Part shown: in pieces, positions 8,441-16,157 of the stretch | Layout of the letters: every line of letters begins with the position of its first letter | Numbering within the stretch: the stretch's first letter is position 1 | From: Caryophanales bacterium | GTDB lineage: Bacteria > Bacillota > Bacilli > Paenibacillales > CANHCR01 | Reading direction: 5' to 3' | NCBI GenBank assembly: GCA_947459205.1 | Contig: CANHCR010000011.1 | Span: forward strand, 1-60,773 | DNA length: 60,773 nt | The notes under the pieces: generated by a model | The model's database searches: none | Told to the model about the DNA's origin: nothing | The model's input: only the letters and a program-made list of their open reading frames with translations | Made by a program: the position numbers and the translations under genes

Positions 8441-9295
8441 TCACACGATGTGAGAGTCAATGGGCAATTGCAACTCGATGACAGCACGTTCCACTAACAC
8501 CCCATTTTGGTGAACAGGACCAGAGACGTGCAGTTCGCGCATTTCACCGGCAACTGTCCAATCGTTGCGCCCCAACCACTTCAACAGTTCGAAAATCGCC
8601 ACTTCGATCCCTTCAACCGATCCACTATAAACGACCGATGCTACTTCCGGTTCGTAGGCCAAGTGCCGGCATGTCAACAGCGAGCCAGCAAGTGCCTCGA
8701 TTTGTGCAGACGTTCCTGCGATTGCCGTGCTGACTTCCATGTCGATATCAGTCTCGCTGTAACTGTCTTGATGATAGAACGTCACTTCTGGACCGAGCGG
8801 CTCGATCTGCAATCGCCGCAGTTCCGCATACAGTGTCGTGTGCATTTGCAAACAATATTCACCCATCACGCTGACATGCGGCACAACTTCGCGAAACGAG
8901 GCGACTACCATCGCGTCCGCACTCTTAATGTTGACCTCGTACAGTGGCGCCGCACGCTCCAGATGAATTGAGCGCAATCGCTCCTTCACCTCATTTAAAT
9001 GAATATGAGACAAAGTAATCTCATGTTCTAATTCCTGCTGCCGTTTCAGCAGCTTCGCTTCCATCTCTTCTAGCGAAATTTGCTCGTCCACCAACTCCGC
9101 AATCACTTGCAGTGGGAATCCAAGATTTTTCAAATACATGATCTTGTTGATTCTCGGCAGTTGGTCGATGGAATAAAAGCGGTATCCTGAATCAGCATCG
9201 ATCGATGCTGGTTTGAGCAGACCGATTTGATCGTAGTGGCGCAACATGCGGATCGAAACTTTGGCTAACCTTGAAAAATCACCGATTCGTAATAT
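8441..9295 (-). CDS. MerR-family regulator with effector-binding domain; apparent ATA start
   Basis: The N-terminal winged helix reads LRIGDFSRLAKVSIRMLRH then YDQIGLLKPA, followed by a coiled-coil dimerisation helix (about 85-118) and a C-terminal GyrI-like effector-binding domain (about 130-284). The HTH must begin upstream of the internal ATG at 9247, otherwise half of the first helix is lost. In this frame only ATA (9293-9295) sits at the family's usual start position. It lies seven bases after a G-rich site, and no ATG, GTG or TTG exists between it and an upstream in-frame TGA. The gene begins one base after the TetR stop codon. Confidence 0.75.
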   Translation of the reverse strand: MLRIGDFSRLAKVSIRMLRHYDQIGLLKPASIDADSGYRFYSIDQLPRINKIMYLKNLGFPLQVIAELVDEQISLEEMEAKLLKRQQELEHEITLSHIHLNEVKERLRSIHLERAAPLYEVNIKSADAMVVASFREVVPHVSVMGEYCLQMHTTLYAELRRLQIEPLGPEVTFYHQDSYSETDIDMEVSTAIAGTSAQIEALAGSLLTCRHLAYEPEVASVVYSGSVEGIEVAIFELLKWLGRNDWTVAGEMRELHVSGPVHQNGVLVERAVIELQLPIDSHIV

Positions 9296-9296
9296 G

Positions 9297-9857
9297 CTAC
9301 TCCCCCCCGACTTGTTTCACATTTGCTTGCATCGGCGACAAAGCCGGCAAACCTAACGTTTCCGAAAGTGCCATCGACAGCCCTCGACCGATAAACGTAG
9401 CGGCCGCCAAACAAACATTCTCTACACCAGCCTCTTCAAACTTGCGTACGACGATTTGATGAATCCACTCAAAATGTAGTTTGCAAAACGCGCGGATCGC
9501 CTCTTCATTGATCGTGTATGCCTGCATCGTCAGTAAAATGACCTTGCGATTTTCTTCAAGCAATTGTGCAAACGCCTGCCCCATCATGCGATACAGTGTA
9601 TCGGACGGTGCCGTGACTTGTTGAAACGCCTTTCCAATTTCTGTGAACCCATGTTCTAACACAGCCAAATAAAGTTCTTCTTTCGTTTTGAAAAAGTGGA
9701 AAATGTACGGTTGCGTGACCCCGGCTGCGCGCGCAATCATCGCAGTCGTCGTCTTATAAAAACCGTGTTCGGCGAATAACTCGACAGCCGCACTCAAAAT
9801 CTGCTGTTTTTTCGCCTCCTGTTTGGACTCTTTCATCTGTTTAGTTCTGGATGTCAT
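9297..9857 (-). CDS. TetR-family transcriptional regulator
   Basis: A 186-residue repressor-like protein. The N-terminal HTH is ILSAAVELFAEHGFYKTTTA plus MIARAAGVTQPYIFHFF, the classic TetR signature, followed by a helical ligand-binding domain. ATG 9857 is favoured by GGAG ten bases upstream; GTG 9863 is an alternative. It overlaps the alpha/beta hydrolase gene and is followed directly by the MerR gene. The perfect AT-rich inverted repeat at 10653-10678, placed on the hydrolase promoter, is the likely autoregulatory operator. Confidence 0.92.
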   Translation of the reverse strand: MTSRTKQMKESKQEAKKQQILSAAVELFAEHGFYKTTTAMIARAAGVTQPYIFHFFKTKEELYLAVLEHGFTEIGKAFQQVTAPSDTLYRMMGQAFAQLLEENRKVILLTMQAYTINEEAIRAFCKLHFEWIHQIVVRKFEEAGVENVCLAAATFIGRGLSMALSETLGLPALSPMQANVKQVGGE

Positions 9858-10632
9858 GTTCACTCAACTCCATCAATTCGCTAATCATTTCATTGACGCG
9901 ATCCGGCGCTTCCAACGGACTGATATGCCCGCCTTCGACAATGCGAACATTCGCAATCGGCGGTATGCCGACATAGTCTTCCTCACCAGCAATGGCGATC
10001 ACCGGAACTTGCAGACGTTGCAAGTCCTCGGAAGCATCTCGCGACTGAATACGCACCGTCCGATCAGCGTGTTTGATTTCGCGATTTTTCAACTTCGCCA
10101 TCGGTTCGCGTAACTGCTGCAGTAGTTCAGGACGGGTCGCCAAGCTGTTTTTGCCATACAACGACTTGCCCGCCTGCGTGATGTAAAAAGTGCGGAACGA
10201 GAGTAACGTGTGCTGAATGGTTGTGAGTAGTTTTAACGAGCGTGGCGATTTTCGAAACGGAATATTGCACAAACCGATTGCGGCAAACACCTCCGGCTTC
10301 ATCAGAGCAGCTTGAGCAATCGCCCTCCCGCCCCAAGAATGTCCGACAGCGATCACGCGGTCGATGTTCAGTTCAGCCAAAATGTCCAACAACATGGTCG
10401 CACAGTCAACAAGTCTCCAATCCAGTTTGCTGATTGATGTGCTTGCGCCGTGATGTGGCATATCAAGTAAAATTACCGTTCGGTCATCAATCGCTTCGAC
10501 TTGCTCATGCCACAAGTGATGTTCAAAATATAGCCCATGCAAAAAAACAATCGGCGCGAATGCATCATTTCCCCGCTGAATATGAACAGCGATGGAGCCG
10601 ATTTTCGTGCCGATGTATCTGGTTTCTTTCAT
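9841..10632 (-). CDS. Alpha/beta hydrolase
   Basis: A 263-residue alpha/beta-fold hydrolase. The oxyanion segment is FLHGLYFEHHLW (about 29-40), the nucleophile elbow is GHSWGG (Ser near 117), an acid follows in AIAGEEDYVG, and the catalytic His is in EGGHISPLEAP. The family includes esterases, haloalkane dehalogenases and lactonases; the substrate cannot be assigned. It is the first gene of a hydrolase-TetR-MerR group and its promoter carries the likely TetR operator, so its substrate or a related compound may be the inducer. Confidence 0.88.
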   Translation of the reverse strand: MKETRYIGTKIGSIAVHIQRGNDAFAPIVFLHGLYFEHHLWHEQVEAIDDRTVILLDMPHHGASTSISKLDWRLVDCATMLLDILAELNIDRVIAVGHSWGGRAIAQAALMKPEVFAAIGLCNIPFRKSPRSLKLLTTIQHTLLSFRTFYITQAGKSLYGKNSLATRPELLQQLREPMAKLKNREIKHADRTVRIQSRDASEDLQRLQVPVIAIAGEEDYVGIPPIANVRIVEGGHISPLEAPDRVNEMISELMELSEHDIQN

Positions 10633-10652
10633 AGCGCACCGCCGATTATTCC

Positions 10653-10705
10653 GTTTATTTATTGATTGATAAATAAACTATATTTTATAATTCACTACTT
10701 GTCAA
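10653..10705 (-). promoter_or_regulatory. Hydrolase-TetR promoter with inverted-repeat operator
   Basis: On the minus strand TTGACA (10700-10705) and TATAGT (10677-10682) are separated by 17 bases, a near-consensus sigma-A promoter. Immediately downstream, overlapping the -10 by two bases, lies a perfect 10-bp inverted repeat GTTTATTTAT/ATAAATAAAC with a 6-base spacer (10653-10678). This is a typical TetR-family operator position, blocking transcription start. Confidence 0.75.
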
Positions 10706-10734
10706 TACATCTCATTACATAAAGTCTTCACATG

Positions 10735-11559
10735 CTATTTTTTGTGATTGAAATAAAGAATGATTGCTTGCGTGAACTGTTGAAAGTCTCCTAGATGGTG
10801 CTTCACAATCCCTTCAAGCACTTCAAGTTTGAACGTCTGATAATCATGCACCGCAATATTTCGAAAACCAACCATCGCCTGCATCTTCTTCATCACATGT
10901 TCGTCAATCACTCGATTAGCATATAATATTTCGAAAGCCTCTCTACTTTTTTGCGGAATCCCCCATTGACGAATCGAAATGAGGTGCATCGCCAAATCAA
11001 TCGTCGCTTCACATGCCCGTTGGATATTCAGCACAATCGAATCTTGTTTCGTGTAATCTTGCAGATTGCTCAAATCGTTTGCATACACTTCTTGAATTCG
11101 TTGAATGCATCTTTCGATGATCGCCACTTTATTTAAAATCACATCATGAATAGTCCCACTTTCTTTTATTTGATCCAAGATGCATTGTAGTTCTTCATTT
11201 AATCGAGCGTACTCTTTCATCCATTTGACTTTCAACAACGCGGTATCGTTTGGAAATGCGTCGTACAAAAATTCACCATTTTCGATGACCTGAATTTGCA
11301 TCACTGTCGAGGCTCGTTGCAAATCAATGAGGTCTACTTCTTTTTGCAAAAGAATGGCAAGTTCTTGAGCAACCAGAAAGAGTTGAAATCCATGATGTTG
11401 TTGTTGGCTTATAAACGCGATGTCGACGTCACTTTCCGGATGTGTGTTGCCATGAATCATCGAACCGAACAAAAATATGGTGACGGCATTTAATTTATTC
11501 ATCAAAAATTCCTGTATGACTTGCCGATCGTTCTGATTCAAGTTGCCACGGTCACTCAA
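10735..11559 (-). CDS. Single-chain MNT nucleotidyltransferase-HEPN (DUF86/HepT-like) protein
   Basis: The N-terminal half (about 1-130) is a minimal nucleotidyltransferase: the motif LFGSMIHGNTHPESDVDIAF (about 30-49) gives Gly-Ser and Asp-x-Asp. The C-terminal half (about 135-274) is a DUF86/HEPN domain ending with RNIAVHDY (about 233-240), which matches the RX4HXY motif of HepT toxins. In known systems the MntA antitoxin and HepT ribonuclease are separate proteins and MntA adds AMP to the HepT tyrosine. Here both lie in one chain. TTG 11559 is chosen for its spacing from GAGGTG; GTG 11568 is possible. A toxin-antitoxin or defence role is inferred. Confidence 0.85.
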   Translation of the reverse strand: MSDRGNLNQNDRQVIQEFLMNKLNAVTIFLFGSMIHGNTHPESDVDIAFISQQQHHGFQLFLVAQELAILLQKEVDLIDLQRASTVMQIQVIENGEFLYDAFPNDTALLKVKWMKEYARLNEELQCILDQIKESGTIHDVILNKVAIIERCIQRIQEVYANDLSNLQDYTKQDSIVLNIQRACEATIDLAMHLISIRQWGIPQKSREAFEILYANRVIDEHVMKKMQAMVGFRNIAVHDYQTFKLEVLEGIVKHHLGDFQQFTQAIILYFNHKK

Positions 11560-11587
11560 TTGTCTCACCTCGCATTATGTATAAGAA

Positions 11588-12064
11588 TTATATCGTATTT
11601 TCAACGTATTCCTTCAACTTCGTCTGCCGGTAACGTAAAAATGCACGCATGTAGTGGCGCAAAATAAGCCAGTCGAACAGCGAGCCGAGCCAACCAAATG
11701 GTGCGCGGTATTCAAGGATGTCGGTCATGGTCGTGCCCACTTCCGACTTTTCAAACAAATGAGTATGACAGAGCGAGCGAAAAGCGCCTTTTTCCATCAC
11801 ATCGACAAACCGAGATGGATATTCAAATTCAGTAATCACAGCGATCAAGCGCTGGCGAACACCCAAATGCACCGCTTCGAAGATTACTTTTTCGCCGAGT
11901 CCGATGAGCCCTTGCGAGACGTAACCTTGTTCGGACACAGCCCGCTCCCTTGTGAACGGCCATACCGTTTGCGAATGAATGCCAATATCTCGAGCGGCGT
12001 CGAAGCATTGTTCTGGTGTAGCAAGCACTTCAAGTGTTAAACGGATATTGGCCACATCAACCAC
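11588..12064 (-). CDS. SRPBCC-family protein
   Basis: A 158-residue protein with the layout of the SRPBCC (START/CoxG-like) fold: an opening beta strand and helix (LEVLATPEQCFDAARDI), a central beta sheet (about 50-125) and a long C-terminal helix (about 130-156). The family binds hydrophobic ligands in a cavity; a cyclase or lipid-binding role is possible. It overlaps the preceding DUF3052-like gene by eight bases and starts at GTG. It ends a group with a glycosyltransferase and a DUF3052-like protein. Confidence 0.78.
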   Translation of the reverse strand: MVDVANIRLTLEVLATPEQCFDAARDIGIHSQTVWPFTRERAVSEQGYVSQGLIGLGEKVIFEAVHLGVRQRLIAVITEFEYPSRFVDVMEKGAFRSLCHTHLFEKSEVGTTMTDILEYRAPFGWLGSLFDWLILRHYMRAFLRYRQTKLKEYVENTI

Positions 12065-12449
12065 GCTTCACTTTCGACTGATGCCGAAAACGCAGAGCCG
12101 ACCACTGGTCATCGACCGCCACGTTCGGCACAGCAGTATGTTCAGAAATTTCATGTGCTACTCGCCACAAAACGTCGCGATTCACATCGGTCGGGATCCC
12201 GTTCGTTTTTTTCGGATAGCATACCCAGAACATCGCATCGTCGACCAAACTTGGGCAAACGGTACCAAACTGTTCACGGAATTGCGCCTCGTTTTTCACG
12301 AATAAAATGGCAAACGGAACGCTTTGCTGCGCATGGTTTGCGAGATCGGTCGACCACCCTGCCGGCACCATTCCCTCTGGTGCGTTCACAATTAACGCCG
12401 TTTCTCCGGTAAACTTCATTTTTTTGAGCACATCTTGATTCATCGCCAC
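12057..12449 (-). CDS. DUF3052-like protein
   Basis: A 130-residue soluble protein. LIVNAPEGM near residue 20, FWVCYPKK near 79-86, TDVNRDVLW near 92-100 and AVDDQWSALRFRH near 115 match the pattern of the DUF3052 family of unknown function. The gene begins directly after the glycosyltransferase stop codon and overlaps the SRPBCC gene. GTG 12449 and ATG 12443 are both possible starts behind AGGAG. Its constant position in this three-gene group suggests a shared pathway, but the function is unknown. Confidence 0.7.
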   Translation of the reverse strand: MAMNQDVLKKMKFTGETALIVNAPEGMVPAGWSTDLANHAQQSVPFAILFVKNEAQFREQFGTVCPSLVDDAMFWVCYPKKTNGIPTDVNRDVLWRVAHEISEHTAVPNVAVDDQWSALRFRHQSKVKRG

Positions 12450-13679
12450 TCACTCTCCTATGACATTTAAAATGAAATCCGAAACATTCTGCGGTCCATC
12501 GTATCGCTCCAAAATCTGCTTCAGTTCAACCGCTTTCGCCTGCATTTCCGCACTAGTCAGCACCTTTTCGATGGCCCGTATGAGACTTGAGACGGATAAG
12601 TCACGACGCTTCATGCGAAGGGCGTTGCCAAAGCGGACGCAGTAGTCAATGTTCGCCTCTTGCTCGGGTTGCAAACCAATACCGACAAACGGTTTGCCAG
12701 ACATGCATGCCGTCTGCACGGTCCCCTCGCCTCCATGAATGATGGCAAGATCGACGAGCGGATTCACTTTGTGAGCTGGCAGCCAATCAAACAAGTAGAC
12801 ATTTTCAGGAATCTCTAGCCGCGAATGTTGCAAATGAAATTTCATCGGACAGATCACGCGATACGGCAGTCCGGCAAAGCTTCGCATCACCTTCTCAAGG
12901 ATTTCGAGATTCGCAGAACTGCCCATCGCTAAGTAGATGAGTGGCTGATCACGCGGAATCCGTTCAATCTCATCTTGCACATCACCACGCAATTTGGCAA
13001 AAATCGGACCGACATATTGCCACTTCGGTGGCAACTCGTAAACAGTAGTCAATTCTGGCGCCGAAGCCACCAAATTGTAGTCACCTTGATAAATATCAAT
13101 CGTTTTTTCAAACCCGTTCAGCCCATAAGATTTGGCCACGGCGCGAAACGGCTTCATCCACATTTTTGTATGTAATCCCCAGTAACTGATGATGGTTTTT
13201 CGTACCTTCTCAGGAATCAATCTTGTCAGTGGATTATCGAACAACTCAGGGACGTCGGCTAATTTGGCCGCGAAAAACGGCTCTGTATAAGAAAATGGCA
13301 TAACGTAAATGAGTGGAACGCCGGCCACTCTAGCAGAAATCGTGACACTCAACGTAAACCCAATAACGACGGCTGCTGGCTTCCGTTCGTTGAATAACTG
13401 AACCTCGCCCTGCACACGCATCGCCAACTGTTCGCGCGAAAACGGGTCCCCCCATTTTTCCATGCGGTCTACTTGCCACAAATGTTCAATGTCCGCCTCG
13501 CTGAGCCAAGGCTCCATTCGTATGAATTCAAAACCTTCTTGTTCAATCAAATAAGCAAATGTATCTGCATAGCCGAAAAAAATGCAGCGAAACTTGTGTC
13601 TGCATCTCTTGGCGATTTCAATCATTCTCGTCGTTTCTGCGATATTGATGGTTTCAGGGGCAAACACGAGCGATTTCAT
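12450..13679 (-). CDS. MGT/UGT-type glycosyltransferase (GT1-like)
   Basis: A 409-residue GT-B fold enzyme. The C-terminal donor-binding half contains IHGGEGTVQTACMSGKPFV (near residues 310-330) and QPEQEANIDYC, the signature of UDP-sugar-dependent macrolide or sterol glycosyltransferases. A second landmark is YLAMGSSAN near 265. The N-terminal half should bind the acceptor. ATG 13679 is chosen because GGAGG precedes it; a longer upstream reading has no family similarity. The gene lies 16 bases after a TetR gene, which probably controls it. The acceptor is unknown. Confidence 0.88.
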   Translation of the reverse strand: MKSLVFAPETINIAETTRMIEIAKRCRHKFRCIFFGYADTFAYLIEQEGFEFIRMEPWLSEADIEHLWQVDRMEKWGDPFSREQLAMRVQGEVQLFNERKPAAVVIGFTLSVTISARVAGVPLIYVMPFSYTEPFFAAKLADVPELFDNPLTRLIPEKVRKTIISYWGLHTKMWMKPFRAVAKSYGLNGFEKTIDIYQGDYNLVASAPELTTVYELPPKWQYVGPIFAKLRGDVQDEIERIPRDQPLIYLAMGSSANLEILEKVMRSFAGLPYRVICPMKFHLQHSRLEIPENVYLFDWLPAHKVNPLVDLAIIHGGEGTVQTACMSGKPFVGIGLQPEQEANIDYCVRFGNALRMKRRDLSVSSLIRAIEKVLTSAEMQAKAVELKQILERYDGPQNVSDFILNVIGE

Positions 13680-13695
13680 ATCTAATTCCTCCAAA

Positions 13696-14352
13696 TCAAT
13701 ATAACACGCCACGCAACAACTGGTCGACAAATCGCTCTGCATGCTGGCGTCTCCACTCCCGCTCCACCGATCGATGCAAAGGAAAGAACATATTTGTGTA
13801 GCCATTGACTGCCGTCCACAAAAAGATCGCCGCCTCCGTCACGTCCGTCAGCGACTCACCATCACCACCGTCACCGTCACGCTCACGCTCCGCCACCAGC
13901 GCTTTCACCGTTTGCATTAACAAAAACATACCTTCATACGATTCTTTGTCCATCGACTCGGGCGCAGTCTGCATACACGCCAGCACGCGGTCAATAAATT
14001 TGTGAAAAATCAGCTGGTGATGTTGCGGCTCATCCATGCTGAATTCAATGTAAGCAAGCAACATTGCCGACAACCGCTGTTCACCGGTTTGCTCGAGCGA
14101 TTCATAAAAAACGGCGCGTATCGTACGATTAAACTTGGCAAAGCCGATGTGAAACAACTCCTGCAGCAATTCTTCCTTATTTTGAAAATGGTGATAGATG
14201 GTCGTCGGCGTATACTGAATGACGTCAGCAATTTTACGCATCGAAACGTGTTCGTATCCGTTACTCAAAAACAACTTCAACGCGGCGTCGATGATTGAAG
14301 CGCGAATCTGCTCTTTCGTCTGTAGATTGCGTGTACTCGTACCCGTGCCCAT
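13696..14352 (-). CDS. TetR-family transcriptional regulator
   Basis: A 218-residue regulator. The HTH is IIDAALKLFLSNGYEHVS with MRKIADVIQYTPTTIYHHF, followed by a C-terminal ligand domain resembling the TetR_C_33/WHG group. A low-complexity loop (RERDGDGGDGE) lies near residue 170. ATG 14352 is placed seven bases from GGAGG; the adjacent ATG 14355 is also possible. It is transcribed divergently from an SDR gene, and two matching palindromic sites lie just downstream of the two facing promoters, so it probably represses both itself (with the glycosyltransferase group) and the SDR. Confidence 0.92.
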   Translation of the reverse strand: MGTGTSTRNLQTKEQIRASIIDAALKLFLSNGYEHVSMRKIADVIQYTPTTIYHHFQNKEELLQELFHIGFAKFNRTIRAVFYESLEQTGEQRLSAMLLAYIEFSMDEPQHHQLIFHKFIDRVLACMQTAPESMDKESYEGMFLLMQTVKALVAERERDGDGGDGESLTDVTEAAIFLWTAVNGYTNMFFPLHRSVEREWRRQHAERFVDQLLRGVLY

Positions 14353-14370
14353 CATAATCCCTCCATTGTG

Positions 14371-14463
14371 TTTACACTGTTACTATACAAATAAAACCAC
14401 GTTATTTCAATCATCAATTGACAACACGTTGATTGGAAGTTACAGTTTTCTTAACAGTGTTAA
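14371..14463. promoter_or_regulatory. Divergent TetR/SDR promoters with paired operators
   Basis: Plus strand: TTGACA (14418-14423), 17 bases, TACAGT (14441-14446), then the perfect 13-bp palindrome TTAACAGTGTTAA (14451-14463). Minus strand: TTGAAA (complement of 14405-14410), 17 bases, TATAGT (complement of 14382-14387), then the related site TTTACACTGTTAC (14371-14383). The two sites share the TAACAGTG core in opposite orientation, each downstream of one promoter. This is the expected layout for one TetR repressor acting on both directions. Confidence 0.75.
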
Positions 14464-14493
14464 CTAATTATAAAACCTATGGAGGTGCTTCAT

Positions 14494-15297
14494 TTGCAAA
14501 AAGTCGCAATCATTACAGGTGCTTCAAAAGGCATCGGTCTCGAAATCGCCACACAACTCCAGCTGGACGGCTATCTTGTCTACGGTACGAGTCGAAATGT
14601 CAGCGACCATTCGCAATTATCATTGAAACTTTTGGCATTGGAAGTGGGATCAGACGAGTCAGTGGCAGAACTGGTACGACAAGTGCTGGACGAGGTCGGG
14701 AGAATCGACGTGCTTATCAACAACGCCGGTTATGATGTGTACGGATCAGCCGAGGGAACATCGATGGAAGAATTACATGCGCAAATGGACGTCAATTTTT
14801 ACGGGGCGGTGCGGATGGCACGGGCGGTGTTGCCCACGATGAAGCGCCAAAAATCAGGCAACATCATAAACATCAGTTCCATTGGCGGTTTGCTCTCTTT
14901 GCCGTTCAACTCCGCTTATGCTGCCAGCAAATTTGCGATGGAGGGCTACTTCGAGGCGATGCGCTATGAAGTGCGACCGTTCGGCGTTTATGTGTCGCTC
15001 GTCGAACCGCAGGGCGTAAAAACGGATACGCTCGACAGCTCGATTCAAAGCATTGCACATGAGGTTGCCGATCACGCAGATCAACTATCGCGGATGATTA
15101 CTCGCATGCGCGCGGACGGGAAATCAAGTGGCCTCTCACCCAAAGTGGTAACACAAACCGTGCGGCGTATTTTGTCTGTCAGACAACCGCGACTACGCTA
15201 CCCCGTCGGTGGATTGGCGACGTTCATGCCAACGATGAAAAGTCTGATGCCGCAAAAGTTATTCGAACGTTTCATTTCTTCCATGTTTATGAAATGA
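14494..15297 (+). CDS. Short-chain dehydrogenase/reductase (SDR)
   Basis: A 267-residue classical SDR. Motifs are TGASKGIG (8-15), NNAG (76-79), ISS near 127-129, and Tyr142/Lys146 in YAASK, with GTSRN after strand 2 suggesting NADP(H). TTG 14494 is chosen because GGAGGTG lies six bases before it; the ATG at 14479 overlaps that ribosome binding site. The gene is divergent from the TetR gene and its promoter carries a perfect palindromic site. The family is close to ketoreductase-type SDRs that act on hydrophobic carbonyls; the substrate is unknown. Confidence 0.9.
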   Translation: MQKVAIITGASKGIGLEIATQLQLDGYLVYGTSRNVSDHSQLSLKLLALEVGSDESVAELVRQVLDEVGRIDVLINNAGYDVYGSAEGTSMEELHAQMDVNFYGAVRMARAVLPTMKRQKSGNIINISSIGGLLSLPFNSAYAASKFAMEGYFEAMRYEVRPFGVYVSLVEPQGVKTDTLDSSIQSIAHEVADHADQLSRMITRMRADGKSSGLSPKVVTQTVRRILSVRQPRLRYPVGGLATFMPTMKSLMPQKLFERFISSMFMK

Positions 15298-15315
15298 GAA
15301 AATGATGGTTCTCAT
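15294..15315. terminator. Stem-loop between convergent genes
   Basis: ATGAGAA and TTCTCAT form a perfect 7-bp stem around an 8-base loop between the SDR stop and the convergent RmlD-like gene. It lacks a T-run, so termination is only suggested by position. Confidence 0.35.
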
Positions 15316-15329
15316 CAAATACATACTGC

Positions 15330-16070
15330 CTATTCAATACCCATCTTATCTTCTAAACTAATGATCTTCACTCGCTCGTCAAACATTCGATCATCACGAC
15401 TTGGACTGTTTCCCGCGATAACCTTCCATCGATTCTTTCCTTTATCAATCGCCTTTACGATTTCGTAAAAGGTGCTCTTTTTATTACTGTTTAATAGGTA
15501 TGTGCCGCTTGCAAAATGAGTGACTATATCGTAGAGGGTTTCGGCAGTATCTTCCAAAAAGGAACAAGAAGGGTACCATTGATCACTTGCTTTTATGAAT
15601 CCGTTCTCCGCCATGTTGCGTTCAAGGAAATCAAACATATGATTCGATCCTACCGAGTGTCCAATTTGCCATCCTAATCTAGCGATATACGCTTCTGGAT
15701 TTACAACTTTGATGCGACTTTCGCATTCTCTTTTATACCTGCCGTAATCATCCTCCGCATTCGGTATGCTTTCGACCGTGTATGGACCGCTACCGTTTTC
15801 TGAAAACACACTAACGGTACTGGTGAACAAAAACTGAATATTCAGTGCGCCACAAATTTTTGCAACCGTTTCCGCCCATTCCACAGGACCTGTTGCAATA
15901 TGTAAGAACCAATCAGGTTTCTCATTCTTTAAAAAATCTTCAATCATTATATCGTCATGAATGTTTATTCGGGAGCGATCCCAGGTAACCATATCCACTC
16001 CCATCGTCGAAAAATAGTTCGCCACCGCTGGGGCTACCGTTCCATTCATTCCTGTTATGATTGCTTTCAT
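15330..16070 (-). CDS. RmlD-like NAD(P)-dependent sugar-nucleotide reductase/epimerase
   Basis: A 246-residue extended SDR. It begins MKAIITGMNGTVAPAVANYF, with TGxxGxVxxxV as the cofactor motif, followed by a short INIHDD segment and FTSTVSVFSENGSGPY where RmlD proteins carry strand 5 and the active-site region. DDYGRYKRECE supplies the YxxxK pair. The shape and length resemble dTDP-4-dehydrorhamnose reductase, but the neighbours are not sugar-pathway genes. ATG 16070 is preceded by GGAG. The substrate is uncertain. Confidence 0.75.
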   Translation of the reverse strand: MKAIITGMNGTVAPAVANYFSTMGVDMVTWDRSRINIHDDIMIEDFLKNEKPDWFLHIATGPVEWAETVAKICGALNIQFLFTSTVSVFSENGSGPYTVESIPNAEDDYGRYKRECESRIKVVNPEAYIARLGWQIGHSVGSNHMFDFLERNMAENGFIKASDQWYPSCSFLEDTAETLYDIVTHFASGTYLLNSNKKSTFYEIVKAIDKGKNRWKVIAGNSPSRDDRMFDERVKIISLEDKMGIE

Positions 16071-16105
16071 GTGTTCAACTCCTAACGTTACCATTTGATT
16101 ATAAC

Positions 16106-16136
16106 AAAAGAGGGTTGCCAGCAGACAACCCCTTTT
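16106..16136 (-). terminator. Rho-independent terminator after nrdF
   Basis: On the minus strand GGGTTG and CAACCC form the core stem around TCTGCTGG, with A-rich 5' and TCTTTTG 3' flanks. It lies 20 bases beyond the nrdF stop codon and ends the nrdHIEF operon. Confidence 0.65.
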
Positions 16137-16157
16137 CATGAACATCCATATATTCTC

